Assembly: GCA_021414245.1 (NCBI GenBank)
Contig: JAIOOU010000003.1
Span: forward strand, 248,001-312,000
Direction of reading: 5' to 3'
DNA length: 64,000 nucleotides
From: Chloroflexota bacterium
GTDB lineage: Bacteria > Chloroflexota > Anaerolineae > Anaerolineales > Villigracilaceae
Below, in pieces: positions 1 through 7,682 of this stretch. The notes under the pieces were generated by a model that saw only the letters and a list, made by a program, of their open reading frames with translations, did not search any database and was not told where the DNA came from. The position numbers and the translations under genes were made by a program. How positions within the stretch are numbered: the first letter of the stretch is position 1; each line of letters begins with the position of its first letter.

Positions 1-1048
1 AGGCGCCTTCCTTCTGAAGGAGGTGTACAACTTCGTTGGCCGGGCTTTCGCGTAGATCGTCGACATCCGGCTTGTAGGCCAGCCCAAGGGCTGCGATCTT
101 TTTTCCAGTCAGCGGGCCCAGGGCACGTTTGACCAGGTCCACGACAAAATGCGGCTGGGCATCGTTTACCTGTCGGGAATGGTAGATCAATGGGGTTAAC
201 TCGGGTGCAACTTCCACGAAGAACCATGGATCCACGCTGATGCAATGCCCGCCGACGCCCGGTCCCGGATTGAGGATTTTTACCCGTGGATGGAGGTTTG
301 CCACCGAGATGGCCTCCCAGACATCCACGCCAAATTTGTCCGCAAGACGGGAGAACTCATTGGCGATTGCAATATTCACGTCGCGATAGGTGTTTTCCAT
401 CAACTTGACCATCTCGGCTGTGGTGGCATCGGTCTGGATGATCTGTCCCTTCACAAAGGTGGCGTACAAATCATGACCAGCCTGGGCGGATTCAGGCGTT
501 ATGCCGCCGATCACGCGCGCATTCTCGATCAATTCACGCATAATTTGTCCGGGCAGCACCCTTTCAGGGGAATAAGCCAAATGGAAATCGCGCCCGGCTT
601 CCAATCCGGAACGAGCGAGTATGGGAGCGATCAGGTCCACTGTGGTGCGGGGAGGGGAGGTCGATTCGAGCACGACAAGGTTTCCCTTCTTTAAGAAGGG
701 TACGATCGATTCTGCGGCAGAGATGACTGCGCGCATATCCGCCAGTTTGTAGGTGATGCCGTTGTATTCGCCAACCTTGTTTTCCTGAAAAGGGGTGGGA
801 ACGGCAATAATAAAGGCGTCCGCCTCCTCTGGCTTGGAGGCAGCGTGAAAATTACCGGATTGAATGGCTTTTTTGACCTCGTCCAGCAGGCCGGGTTCAT
901 GAATGTGGATTTCACCCTTGTTCAAGGTATCGATAATATGCCGGCTGATGTCTACGCCGAGCACATTGACCCCGTGCGATGCAAAAGTGGATGCCGTCGG
1001 GAGGCCGATGTAACCAAGGCCGATCACACAAATTTTTTGAAATTTCAC
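1..1048 (-). CDS. wecC: UDP-N-acetyl-D-mannosamine dehydrogenase-like nucleotide-sugar dehydrogenase (3' end cut off)
   Basis: NAD-dependent four-electron oxidation of a UDP-hexosamine or UDP-hexose to the uronate, supplying a sugar for surface polysaccharide. The GTG start is followed at once by a Rossmann motif (VIGLGYIGLP). The catalytic Cys269 lies in GVGGHCISVDPWF, the form typical of WecC-type enzymes, and the C-terminal domain motif KPDVDDLRESPA is reached just before the window edge. About 349 codons are visible of a protein that is usually 400-430 residues. It is divergent from the nfeD gene. The family is certain; the exact substrate (ManNAc, GlcNAc or glucose) is inferred from motif style only. 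Confidence 0.88.
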   Translation of the reverse strand, partial: MKFQKICVIGLGYIGLPTASTFASHGVNVLGVDISRHIIDTLNKGEIHIHEPGLLDEVKKAIQSGNFHAASKPEEADAFIIAVPTPFQENKVGEYNGITYKLADMRAVISAAESIVPFLKKGNLVVLESTSPPRTTVDLIAPILARSGLEAGRDFHLAYSPERVLPGQIMRELIENARVIGGITPESAQAGHDLYATFVKGQIIQTDATTAEMVKLMENTYRDVNIAIANEFSRLADKFGVDVWEAISVANLHPRVKILNPGPGVGGHCISVDPWFFVEVAPELTPLIYHSRQVNDAQPHFVVDLVKRALGPLTGKKIAALGLAYKPDVDDLRESPANEVVHLLQKEGA

Positions 1049-1142
1049 AGAAACTCCATTGGATGAATTTAACGTTCCTATTATACAACCTGCCTGAATG
1101 ATTATTTGCACAACTTTAACCATCTCATCTGCGTATATCTTG

Positions 1143-1170
1143 TTGAATCGTGCTTTTCTTGTTGTATAAT
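1143..1170 (+). promoter_or_regulatory. Promoter of the nfeD-stomatin pair
   Basis: TTGAAT (1143-1148), a 16-base spacer and TATAAT (1165-1170). The expected transcript start falls near 1177, inside the GGAGG at 1176-1180, so the leader would be only about 8 nt before the ATG at 1185. Confidence 0.55.
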
Positions 1171-1184
1171 CGAATGGAGGCAAA

Positions 1185-1778
1185 ATGGATTTCCTTTTGG
1201 AACCAAATATTGCGTATTTGATCCTGTTGGCTGGCATCTTCCTGACTCTCATGGCGATCGTTACCCCGGGGACGGGAATGTTGGAAGTGGGGGCATTTTT
1301 CTGCCTTGTGCTTGCAGGCTACGCGGTCTACAGCCTGTCCTTTAACTGGTGGGCGCTGATCATCCTGCTGCTGAGTGTGATCCCGTTTGTTTATGCCATT
1401 CAAAAACCGAAGCGCGAAAAATATCTTGCGTTATCCATCATTCTTCTTGTGATCGGATCGGTCTTCCTGTTCGCCGTAGACGGGTGGAAACCTGCGGTCA
1501 ACCCGGTAATCGCCCTCGTAGCATCGGGTTTGCTGGCTGTCTTTTTATGGGTGGTGGTCCGAAAAACGGTGCAGGCAGCCGGGATGCGTCCGACCCATAA
1601 TCTGGAGGGCTTGATCGGCGGAGCAGGCGAGGCCCGGACAGATGTCGGTGAAGAAGGAAGCGTTCAGGTGGGCGGGGAGCTATGGTCGGCGCGCAGCGAC
1701 GCACCCATTCCAGCTGGCAGCAAGATACGAGTTGTTCGTCGCGAGGGTTTTATCCTCGTTGTTGAAAAAGATGTTTAA
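1185..1778 (+). CDS. NfeD-like membrane protein
   Basis: Membrane protein of the NfeD/ClpP-like class, in the short form that lacks the N-terminal protease domain. About four hydrophobic segments fill residues 8-130, and the last 55 residues form the soluble beta-rich OB-fold domain typical of NfeD (LEGLIGGAGEARTD to the end). NfeD proteins are normally encoded next to an SPFH/stomatin gene and act with it in membrane quality control or membrane microdomains. Here the stomatin gene follows 37 nt downstream. GGAGG sits 4 nt before the ATG. Family assignment is confident; the physiological role is inferred from the pairing. Confidence 0.85.
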   Translation: MDFLLEPNIAYLILLAGIFLTLMAIVTPGTGMLEVGAFFCLVLAGYAVYSLSFNWWALIILLLSVIPFVYAIQKPKREKYLALSIILLVIGSVFLFAVDGWKPAVNPVIALVASGLLAVFLWVVVRKTVQAAGMRPTHNLEGLIGGAGEARTDVGEEGSVQVGGELWSARSDAPIPAGSKIRVVRREGFILVVEKDV

Positions 1779-1815
1779 GTAGTCACCACTATTAATTTGA
1801 AGGAGAGTTCACACT

Positions 1816-2724
1816 ATGAATGCTGCAACTGGTGGTACCCTGTTCTGCCTGGTTGGCGCCGTCCTGATCGTTGGTCTGATCATTGTTTGGAGCGCCATCA
1901 AGATCGTCCCTGAATATCAACGCCTGGTCGTCTTTCGGCTGGGACGTGTTTTACAACAACCGAAGGGGCCTGGCATCGTTCTGATCTTCCCGGGTATTGA
2001 TACGGTCAAGTGGGTTGACCTGCGCGAGCAGATCCGTGAGGTTCCGCATCAGGTGTCGATCACCAAGGACAACGCGCCCATCTCGATCGACTTCCTCTGG
2101 TACTACAAGATCCTGGACCCGGCCATGTCGGTGCTACAGGTTGGAAATTTTGAACTCTCCGCGGCAGGAATTGCCGCCACCACGCTGCGCGCCGTCATCG
2201 GCGGTATTCCACTGGATGACGTACTTTCGGAACGCGAACATATCAATAACATGCTTCGCACCCGTTTGGATGAGGTCACCGAACGCTGGGGTGTGAAAGT
2301 CACCAACGTTGAAATCCGCGAGATCATTCCTCCGCGTGAAGTACAGGAAGCCATGAACCGTCAGATGACGGCTGAACGTGTCCGCCGTGCACTCGTGACC
2401 GAATCTCTGGGCGACCAGGAAGCGGCCAAGAACAGGGCTGAAGGCACCAAGCAGGCGGCCATCCTGACCGCGGACGGCGAAAAACAATCCAATATTCTGC
2501 GGGCGGAAGGCGAGAAACAGGCCCAGGCTTTGCGGGCGGAAGGTTTCGCCGTGGCGCTGGAGGCCATTTTTAACGCAGCCAAATCCGTGGATCAGAAAAC
2601 CATGACCCTGCAGTATTTTGAAACTCTCAAGTCTATTGGCAGCAGCTCGTCAACGAAATTCATCTTCCCGATGGAATTTACCAGTATGCTGGATAATTTC
2701 CTGGGCAAGGATTCCAAGAAGTAA
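1816..2724 (+). CDS. SPFH/Band 7 (stomatin/slipin) family protein
   Basis: One N-terminal membrane anchor (about residues 8-28) is followed by the SPFH domain (about 30-200; EYQRLVVFRLGRV and VDLREQIREVP are typical slipin stretches). A long helical region rich in Ala, Glu and Lys follows (RAEGEKQAQALRAEG, about 200-250). Length is normal for slipins. SPFH proteins oligomerise into rings at the membrane and control proteases or lipid domains; the upstream NfeD-like gene is the usual partner. It starts at an ATG after GGAG, and a hairpin terminator follows the stop codon. Confidence 0.92.
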   Translation: MNAATGGTLFCLVGAVLIVGLIIVWSAIKIVPEYQRLVVFRLGRVLQQPKGPGIVLIFPGIDTVKWVDLREQIREVPHQVSITKDNAPISIDFLWYYKILDPAMSVLQVGNFELSAAGIAATTLRAVIGGIPLDDVLSEREHINNMLRTRLDEVTERWGVKVTNVEIREIIPPREVQEAMNRQMTAERVRRALVTESLGDQEAAKNRAEGTKQAAILTADGEKQSNILRAEGEKQAQALRAEGFAVALEAIFNAAKSVDQKTMTLQYFETLKSIGSSSSTKFIFPMEFTSMLDNFLGKDSKK

Positions 2725-2746
2725 TTTCCTGGAGAGTCAGGATATC

Positions 2747-2790
2747 AACAGGCGGAGAGTGGAGATCTAATCCCACTCCCCGCCTGTTTT
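2747..2790 (+). terminator. Terminator after the stomatin gene
   Basis: Near-perfect inverted repeat (arms about 2747-2764 and 2769-2788, one or two mismatches) ending in TTTT. It ends the nfeD-stomatin transcript just before the GNAT gene. Confidence 0.7.
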
Positions 2791-2795
2791 GTTGA

Positions 2796-2801
2796 TACAA
2801 T
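2796..2801 (+). promoter_or_regulatory. -10 box of the GNAT gene (leaderless start)
   Basis: TACAAT ends 8 bases before the ATG at 2810, and there is no ribosome binding site between them. The transcript would begin at or next to the start codon. No clear -35 is visible. Confidence 0.45.
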
Positions 2802-2809
2802 CCCCAGTC

Positions 2810-3247
2810 ATGGAAATCACCAAAGCGTCCATTTTGGATCTTAATGCGCTGCGCAAACTCGAACAGGATAGTTTCGAGAAGGATGCCTGGCCTTTGTTTG
2901 ACCTGATCGCAGTTTTGACCTTTTCCCAGGTGGTCCGATATAAAGCAGTGGAGGACGGCCAGATGGTGGGATTTGTGGCTGGAGATCCGCATCCGGGCGA
3001 AGGCTGGGGCTGGATTGCCACCATTGCAGTGGATCAGCGCTATCGGCGGCGCGGAATTGGCCGTGCGCTTCTACATGCTTGTGAAGAAAACCTTGGGGTT
3101 TCGCGTTCCAAACTGACGGTTCGCCTTTCGAACCTGGCTGCAATCACCATGTATGAAAAAGAGGGATATAGAACAACCGATATTTGGAAGGCTTATTACA
3201 ATGACGGCGAGGATGGGATCGTCATGGAAAAGGAACTTGCCCGGTAA
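2810..3247 (+). CDS. GNAT family N-acetyltransferase
   Basis: 145-residue acetyltransferase of the GNAT fold, related to RimI-like ribosomal protein or small-molecule N-acetyltransferases. The acetyl-CoA binding motif A is clear (IATIAVDQRYRRRGIGRALL, with the RxxGIG loop), followed by a motif B-like stretch (ALLHACEENLG...TVRLSN) and the usual YEKEGYR near the C-terminus. I chose the ATG at 2810 because homologues begin at MEITKAS-like sequence and a -10 box sits just upstream. An in-frame TTG at 2789 would place the start inside the terminator hairpin. Substrate unknown. Confidence 0.82.
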   Translation: MEITKASILDLNALRKLEQDSFEKDAWPLFDLIAVLTFSQVVRYKAVEDGQMVGFVAGDPHPGEGWGWIATIAVDQRYRRRGIGRALLHACEENLGVSRSKLTVRLSNLAAITMYEKEGYRTTDIWKAYYNDGEDGIVMEKELAR

Positions 3248-3277
3248 CTGCGGTTTCTCAACTGCAGGTATAAGGTT

Positions 3278-3283
3278 TATAAT
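3278..3283 (+). promoter_or_regulatory. -10 box of rnd (leaderless start)
   Basis: TATAAT with 8 bases to the ATG at 3292 and no Shine-Dalgarno sequence, pointing to a leaderless or nearly leaderless transcript. The -35 is weak. Confidence 0.45.
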
Positions 3284-3291
3284 CAGCCAAT

Positions 3292-4428
3292 ATGTCTGAA
3301 ATTTTACCCCCGCCCGTTTGGGTCAATACAAAGCAATTGTTGCTAAAAATGATAGATGATCTTGCCGCACAAAGCCGTGTGGCGGTGGATACCGAATCGA
3401 ACAGTCTGCATGCCTTTCGGGAGCAGGTGTGTTTGATGCAATTTTCCTCGATCAATGCAGATTATCTGGTCGACCCGTTGGAGTTGAAGGATCTCAGCCC
3501 GCTGGCTCCGATTTTTGCAGATCCCAGGATTGAAAAGGTCTTCCACGCCGCCGAATATGACTTGGTCTGCCTGCGGCGCGACTTCAGTTTCACCTTTGCG
3601 AATCTCTTCGATACAATGCAGGCCGCGCGGGTCCTGGGTTATCCAGCCGTGGGCCTGGATAGACTGCTGGGGGAAAAATTCAAGATCCAAATGGACAAAC
3701 GGCATCAGAAAGCAAACTGGGCGGCCCGGCCGCTCACCAGGGAACAGATCCATTATGCACGCCTGGATACGCATTATCTTTTTAATTTGCGGGATGTCCT
3801 CGAAAAGGAATTACAGGAAAGCGGACGCCTTGAATTTGCCCGGGAGGATTTTGTGCGTGCCTGCCTGGTCGACGAACAAAAACAAAAGGCGGTCAGCGAA
3901 TCCTGGGAGCGTTTTTCCGGGCGCAAGGACCTGTCTTTGCGCGAGTTGACCATTCTTTCCTTTTTATGCAGATGGCGTGACAAGGAGGCCGAGAAATTAA
4001 ATCGACCTCCGTACAAAGTGATCATGGATGATGTTTTTGTTTTATTATCCAAAAATCCACCCGAGAAGAAGGTGGACCTTTCTGCAGTGGGATTAAGCGA
4101 GAAACAGATCGGGTTATGGGGCGACGGGGTTTTGGCTGCGATCCGGCGCGGGATGGAAGCGCCGCTCGTTGAACGGAGGCAGCCCGAAACGAAGGATGAT
4201 GCGTTCCTGCGCAGGCTCGAGAAATTAAAAGTGTGGCGCAAAAAGGTCGGGTTGGAAATGGGGGTTGAGTCAGACATCATCCTGCCAAAACCGTATTTAT
4301 CCAAGCTGGCGGAAAACCCGCCCAGCAGCGCGGATGAGCTGGCACAGGTCATGAAGGACACCCCGACGCGAGTCGTCAAATATGGTGCGCAGATCTTGAA
4401 GACCCTTGGAGTGAAAAATGCGAATTAG
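3292..4428 (+). CDS. rnd: Ribonuclease D
   Basis: 3'-5' exoribonuclease acting in tRNA 3' maturation and RNA decay. It has an N-terminal DEDDy exonuclease domain (about residues 10-190) with D33 and E35 in AVDTES, an Asp in HAAEYDLVCL and the final Tyr/Asp in IHYARLDTHYL. An HRDC nucleic-acid binding domain spans about 205-290, with a further C-terminal helical region. Length (378 aa) matches E. coli RNase D. The stop codon overlaps the next gene, a beta-CASP nuclease, by 11 nt, so the two RNA-processing enzymes are probably translationally coupled. Confidence 0.92.
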   Translation: MSEILPPPVWVNTKQLLLKMIDDLAAQSRVAVDTESNSLHAFREQVCLMQFSSINADYLVDPLELKDLSPLAPIFADPRIEKVFHAAEYDLVCLRRDFSFTFANLFDTMQAARVLGYPAVGLDRLLGEKFKIQMDKRHQKANWAARPLTREQIHYARLDTHYLFNLRDVLEKELQESGRLEFAREDFVRACLVDEQKQKAVSESWERFSGRKDLSLRELTILSFLCRWRDKEAEKLNRPPYKVIMDDVFVLLSKNPPEKKVDLSAVGLSEKQIGLWGDGVLAAIRRGMEAPLVERRQPETKDDAFLRRLEKLKVWRKKVGLEMGVESDIILPKPYLSKLAENPPSSADELAQVMKDTPTRVVKYGAQILKTLGVKNAN

Positions 4429-5812
4429 CTTTCACGGCGCTGCCCACACGGTGACAGGGAGCCAGCATCTCCTGGAAATTAACGGCGCAAAATTGCTTCT
4501 GGATTGCGGACTGTATCAGGGCAGACGTGCGGAAACCTATGAACGAAATTTAAATTTCAAACATGATCCCCGCAAGGTGGATGCGGTGATTCTTTCCCAC
4601 GCGCACATCGATCACTCCGGCAACCTGCCCAATCTTGTCAAACAGGGATTTGCGGGACCGATCTATGCCACCAGGGCATCGGTGGATCTGACGAGTTTGA
4701 TGCTGAGGGATTCGGGCCGCATTCAGGAATCGGACGCAGAGTTTGTGAACAGAAAGCGTTCCGAACGCGGCGAAGAACCCATCGAACCATTGTATACGGA
4801 ACAGGATGCGGAAAAAGCCGCAGGCATGTTCAAAGGGGTTGATTACAACGAGAGATTTCAGCCCGTTCCCGGCGTGATCGTCCATTTTTTTGAGGCGGGT
4901 CATATCCTCGGCTCGGCTGGAGTCATGCTCGAGATCGAGGAAAAAGGAAGAAAGTTCCGCCTGTGTTTCTCCGGCGACATCGGCAGGTATCGGATGCCGC
5001 TCCTGCGTGATCCGGTCCTTCCGGATGCGGCTGACTATATGATCATGGAATCCACCTATGGCGACAAATCCCATGCCGACCCGGAACAGGCTTTTATTGA
5101 ATTTCGCGATGTCGTAAAAAGAACGGTGGAACGCGGCGGGAAGGTGATCGTCCCTGCTTTTGCGGTGGGACGTACACAGGAACTGGTCTACAACCTGAAT
5201 GAAATGATGCAGGATGGGGATGTGCCGCGGGTGCCGGTCTATGTGGACAGCCCACTGGCAGTGAATGCCACCCAGGTTTTTAAAAACCATCTGGAATGTT
5301 TCGATGAAGAGACCCGCAAGTTTGTCCAGGAGGCCCGCCACCCGGCCCTGGATTTCAAGATGCTGACCTATGTTCAGTCCGTGGAGGAATCCAAGGCGTT
5401 GAATGAACGCAAGGAGCCGATGATCATCATCTCCGCTTCAGGGATGGCGGAAACCGGGCGGATCGTCCATCACATCAAGAACAACATTGAGAATCCAAGG
5501 AACACGATTTGCATCGTTTCCTGGCAGGCGCCCAACACTATGGGACGCAGGCTGGCCGACCGCGAACCGCAGGTGAATATTTTTGGCGATGTGTATAAAG
5601 TCAAAAGTGAGATCGCCACGATCGGCGGACTGTCCGGCCATGCCGGGCAGGACCTGCTCGTAAAATATGCGATGGCCGTAAAGGATTCGGTGAAACAAAT
5701 TTTCCTTGTTCACGGCGAGGAAAAACAGGCCATGACCCTGAAGGGTCTTTTGAATGAAAGAAAATTAAACCAGGTGCATTATCCAGATTTGCACGACAGT
5801 GTTGAGTTGTAA
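4418..5812 (+). CDS. Metallo-beta-lactamase / beta-CASP RNA-processing nuclease
   Basis: Bacterial relative of the CPSF73/Ysh1 group. The MBL zinc motif HAHIDH lies at residues 61-66, a second metal-binding part occurs at EAGHILGSAG and CFSGDIGR, and the beta-CASP insertion covers about 200-390. RMMBL-type sequence (SGHAGQDLLVKYA, LVHGEE) is at the C-terminus. Such proteins are endo/exonucleases acting on RNA. The ATG lies inside the end of rnd, supporting coupled expression of two ribonucleases. Length is usual for the family (about 450-470). The true RNA target is not deducible from sequence. Confidence 0.9.
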   Translation: MRISFHGAAHTVTGSQHLLEINGAKLLLDCGLYQGRRAETYERNLNFKHDPRKVDAVILSHAHIDHSGNLPNLVKQGFAGPIYATRASVDLTSLMLRDSGRIQESDAEFVNRKRSERGEEPIEPLYTEQDAEKAAGMFKGVDYNERFQPVPGVIVHFFEAGHILGSAGVMLEIEEKGRKFRLCFSGDIGRYRMPLLRDPVLPDAADYMIMESTYGDKSHADPEQAFIEFRDVVKRTVERGGKVIVPAFAVGRTQELVYNLNEMMQDGDVPRVPVYVDSPLAVNATQVFKNHLECFDEETRKFVQEARHPALDFKMLTYVQSVEESKALNERKEPMIIISASGMAETGRIVHHIKNNIENPRNTICIVSWQAPNTMGRRLADREPQVNIFGDVYKVKSEIATIGGLSGHAGQDLLVKYAMAVKDSVKQIFLVHGEEKQAMTLKGLLNERKLNQVHYPDLHDSVEL

Positions 5813-5838
5813 ACACTGTTGCCGGATAAAACATCGGT

Positions 5839-5844
5839 TATAAT
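5839..5844 (+). promoter_or_regulatory. -10 box before tRNA-Ser
   Basis: TATAAT 19 bases before the mature tRNA 5' end. A candidate -35 (TTGCCG at 5819) has a short 14-base spacer, so only the -10 is offered with any confidence. Confidence 0.4.
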
Positions 5845-5863
5845 TTTGCCCGTTTCCCCAAAT

Positions 5864-5950
5864 GGGGAGGTGCCAGAGTGGTTGAATGGGATAGTCTCGA
5901 AAACTATTGTGGGCTCCGGTCCACCGGGGGTTCGAATCCCCCCCTCCCCG
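5864..5950 (+). tRNA. tRNA-Ser (anticodon CGA)
   Basis: Class II tRNA of 87 nt. The acceptor arm GGGGAGG pairs with CCTCCCC, with discriminator G at 5950. The anticodon stem is ATAGT/ACTAT with loop CTCGAAA, giving anticodon CGA at 5898-5900. It has a long variable arm, as expected for serine, and a T-loop TTCGAAT. The 3' CCA is not encoded. A terminator hairpin follows 6 nt later, so it is probably a single-gene transcript. Confidence 0.95.
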
Positions 5951-5955
5951 CTGAC

Positions 5956-5992
5956 GACCCCAAGGTTTACGGACCCTTGGGGTCCATTTTTT
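5956..5992 (+). terminator. Terminator after tRNA-Ser
   Basis: Stem GACCCCAAGG (5956-5965) with CCTTGGGGTC (5975-5984), a 9-base loop and TTTTTT at 5987-5992. Confidence 0.85.
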
Positions 5993-6010
5993 AATGGTAA
6001 GATTCATTCA

Positions 6011-6862
6011 ATGAAACTTAACCTTGCCCTTGCCCAGATCAACACAAAATTGGGGGACGTGGAGGCGAATCTCGCCAAACATATGGATTACATCAAACAG
6101 GCCAGAGCTGAAAAGACTGACCTGCTTGTTTTTCCCGAGCTCTCGTTGACCGGTTATGTGTTGCAGGACCTGGTGGCCTCGGTCGCCCACCAACCGACGG
6201 AGGATGACCCGGTTTTCAAACACCTGCTCAAAGCGAGTCGCGATCTGGACCTGGTTGCTGGTTTCGTGGACGAAGACTCCCGCCACCGCTTTTACATCGC
6301 TTCCGCCTATCTTTCCGGTGGAAAGGTACTGCATGTGCATCATAAAGTATATCTGCCCACCTACGGCCTTTTTGATGAAGGTCGTTTCTTTGCCTGGGGT
6401 GATTCGATCCGCGCTTTTGATACGCGTTTCGGCCGCGTGGGCATGTTGATCTGCGAGGATTTCTGGCATGCTTCGCCGCCCTACCTGCTCTGGCTTGATG
6501 GAGCGGATATCATGCTCTTCTCCTCAGCCTCTCCCGGCCGTGGACTGAACGATAAGGAAAAGCTCGAGTCCGCCCGCTGGGTGGAGCGTGTCACCAAGGC
6601 CTACGCCAGCATGTTCACCTCCTTTGTGGCACATGCCAATCGTGTGGGTTATGAAGATGGCCTGCATTTTTGGGGCGGAGCGACCCTCTTTGATCCGAAC
6701 GGCGAGGAGATTGCCATCGGCCCCTATAACGAAGAAGCCCTCATTTTTGCCCAAATGGATTTAAATCAGCTGCGCCGTACCCGCGCCCGGCTGCCTCTTT
6801 TGCGCGATGAACGCACCAACCTTGTCCAAAAAGAACTAAACAGGATCCTTTCCCGTGGTTGA
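6011..6862 (+). CDS. Nitrilase-fold glutamine amidase subunit for NAD synthase
   Basis: C-N hydrolase superfamily protein that hydrolyses glutamine to give ammonia for NadE. The Glu-Lys-Cys triad is visible: E43 in FPELSLTGY, Lys in HHKVYLPTYGLFDE and Cys in ICEDFWH; LPTYGLFDEGRFF is typical of the glutaminase domain of glutamine-dependent NadE. In most bacteria this domain is fused to the synthase; here it is a separate 283-residue protein whose end overlaps nadE by 8 nt. The start is ATG 6011, because longer upstream extensions run through the tRNA and its terminator. Confidence 0.85.
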   Translation: MKLNLALAQINTKLGDVEANLAKHMDYIKQARAEKTDLLVFPELSLTGYVLQDLVASVAHQPTEDDPVFKHLLKASRDLDLVAGFVDEDSRHRFYIASAYLSGGKVLHVHHKVYLPTYGLFDEGRFFAWGDSIRAFDTRFGRVGMLICEDFWHASPPYLLWLDGADIMLFSSASPGRGLNDKEKLESARWVERVTKAYASMFTSFVAHANRVGYEDGLHFWGGATLFDPNGEEIAIGPYNEEALIFAQMDLNQLRRTRARLPLLRDERTNLVQKELNRILSRG

Positions 6863-7682
6863 CCTGACCCTTGGCATCAATACCGATCTGGCTCGCGAGA
6901 TACTGACCGGCTTCATCAAATCCGAAGTCACCCGGATCGGTATGACTCATGCCGTGGTTGGCCTTTCGGGTGGACTTGACTCCGCGCTTTCCTGTGCACT
7001 TGCCGTTGAGGCGTTGGGCGCAGGGAATGTCCTGGCTGTACGCATGCCATACAAAGCCTCCAGTCCGGACTCTTTGGAGCATGCGCAAATGTTGATCGAC
7101 CAACTGGGTGTGCCTTGTAAAACAGTTGAGATCACCGACATGGTCGAGCCGCTCTTCAAACTCGATCCCCAGATCACAAAAATGCGGATGGGCAATATCA
7201 TGGCCCGCGAGCGGATGATCATCCTTTTCGATCAAAGCGAAGTCTTCAAGGGACTCGTGATCGGTACGAGCAACAAGACGGAAATCCTGCTTGGATACAG
7301 CACCCATTACGGTGATTCCGCCAGCGCCATGAACCCGATCGGCGACCTGTATAAGACCCAGGTTCGCCAGCTGGCGCGTGCGATGAACATTCCCGCCCCG
7401 ATCATTGACAAACCGCCCTCAGCCGATCTGTGGGAAGGCCAGACGGATGAGAACGAACTGGGTTTCACATATGATGAAGTGGACAAGTTGCTTTATCTGC
7501 TGGTGGACCAGCGTTACTCACCCCAGGAGGCGGTCGAGGCGGGATTCAACGAAAAATTCGTTGGCGCAGTCACCGCGCGCATCCGGCGCAACCAGTTCAA
7601 ACGCATGCAGCCGCCGATTGCCAAGATCAGCAACCGCACAATCGGTTACGACTTTTTATACCTGCGCGATTGGGGCACCTAA
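6855..7682 (+). CDS. nadE: NAD synthase (NAD+ synthetase, NH3-transferring subunit)
   Basis: Last step of NAD biosynthesis: ATP-dependent amidation of deamido-NAD (NaAD). Adenine nucleotide alpha-hydrolase fold with the PP-loop SGGLDS at residues 38-43. Other conserved blocks are GTSNKTEILLGY, YGDSASAMNPIGDLYKTQV and KPPSADLWEGQTDE. GTG start, overlapping the upstream amidase gene by 8 nt, so the two subunits are probably made together and channel ammonia. Length 275 aa is that of ammonia-type NadE. Confident assignment. Confidence 0.95.
   Translation: MVDLTLGINTDLAREILTGFIKSEVTRIGMTHAVVGLSGGLDSALSCALAVEALGAGNVLAVRMPYKASSPDSLEHAQMLIDQLGVPCKTVEITDMVEPLFKLDPQITKMRMGNIMARERMIILFDQSEVFKGLVIGTSNKTEILLGYSTHYGDSASAMNPIGDLYKTQVRQLARAMNIPAPIIDKPPSADLWEGQTDENELGFTYDEVDKLLYLLVDQRYSPQEAVEAGFNEKFVGAVTARIRRNQFKRMQPPIAKISNRTIGYDFLYLRDWGT

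Noticed and set aside
4550-5341. Antisense frame of 263 codons opposite the beta-CASP nuclease gene
   Set aside because: It is the mirror of a strongly conserved gene, has no ribosome binding site or recognisable domain, and reflects codon bias of the real gene.
5819-6010. An N-terminal extension of the nitrilase gene
   Set aside because: It runs through tRNA-Ser and its terminator; conserved sequence starts at ATG 6011.
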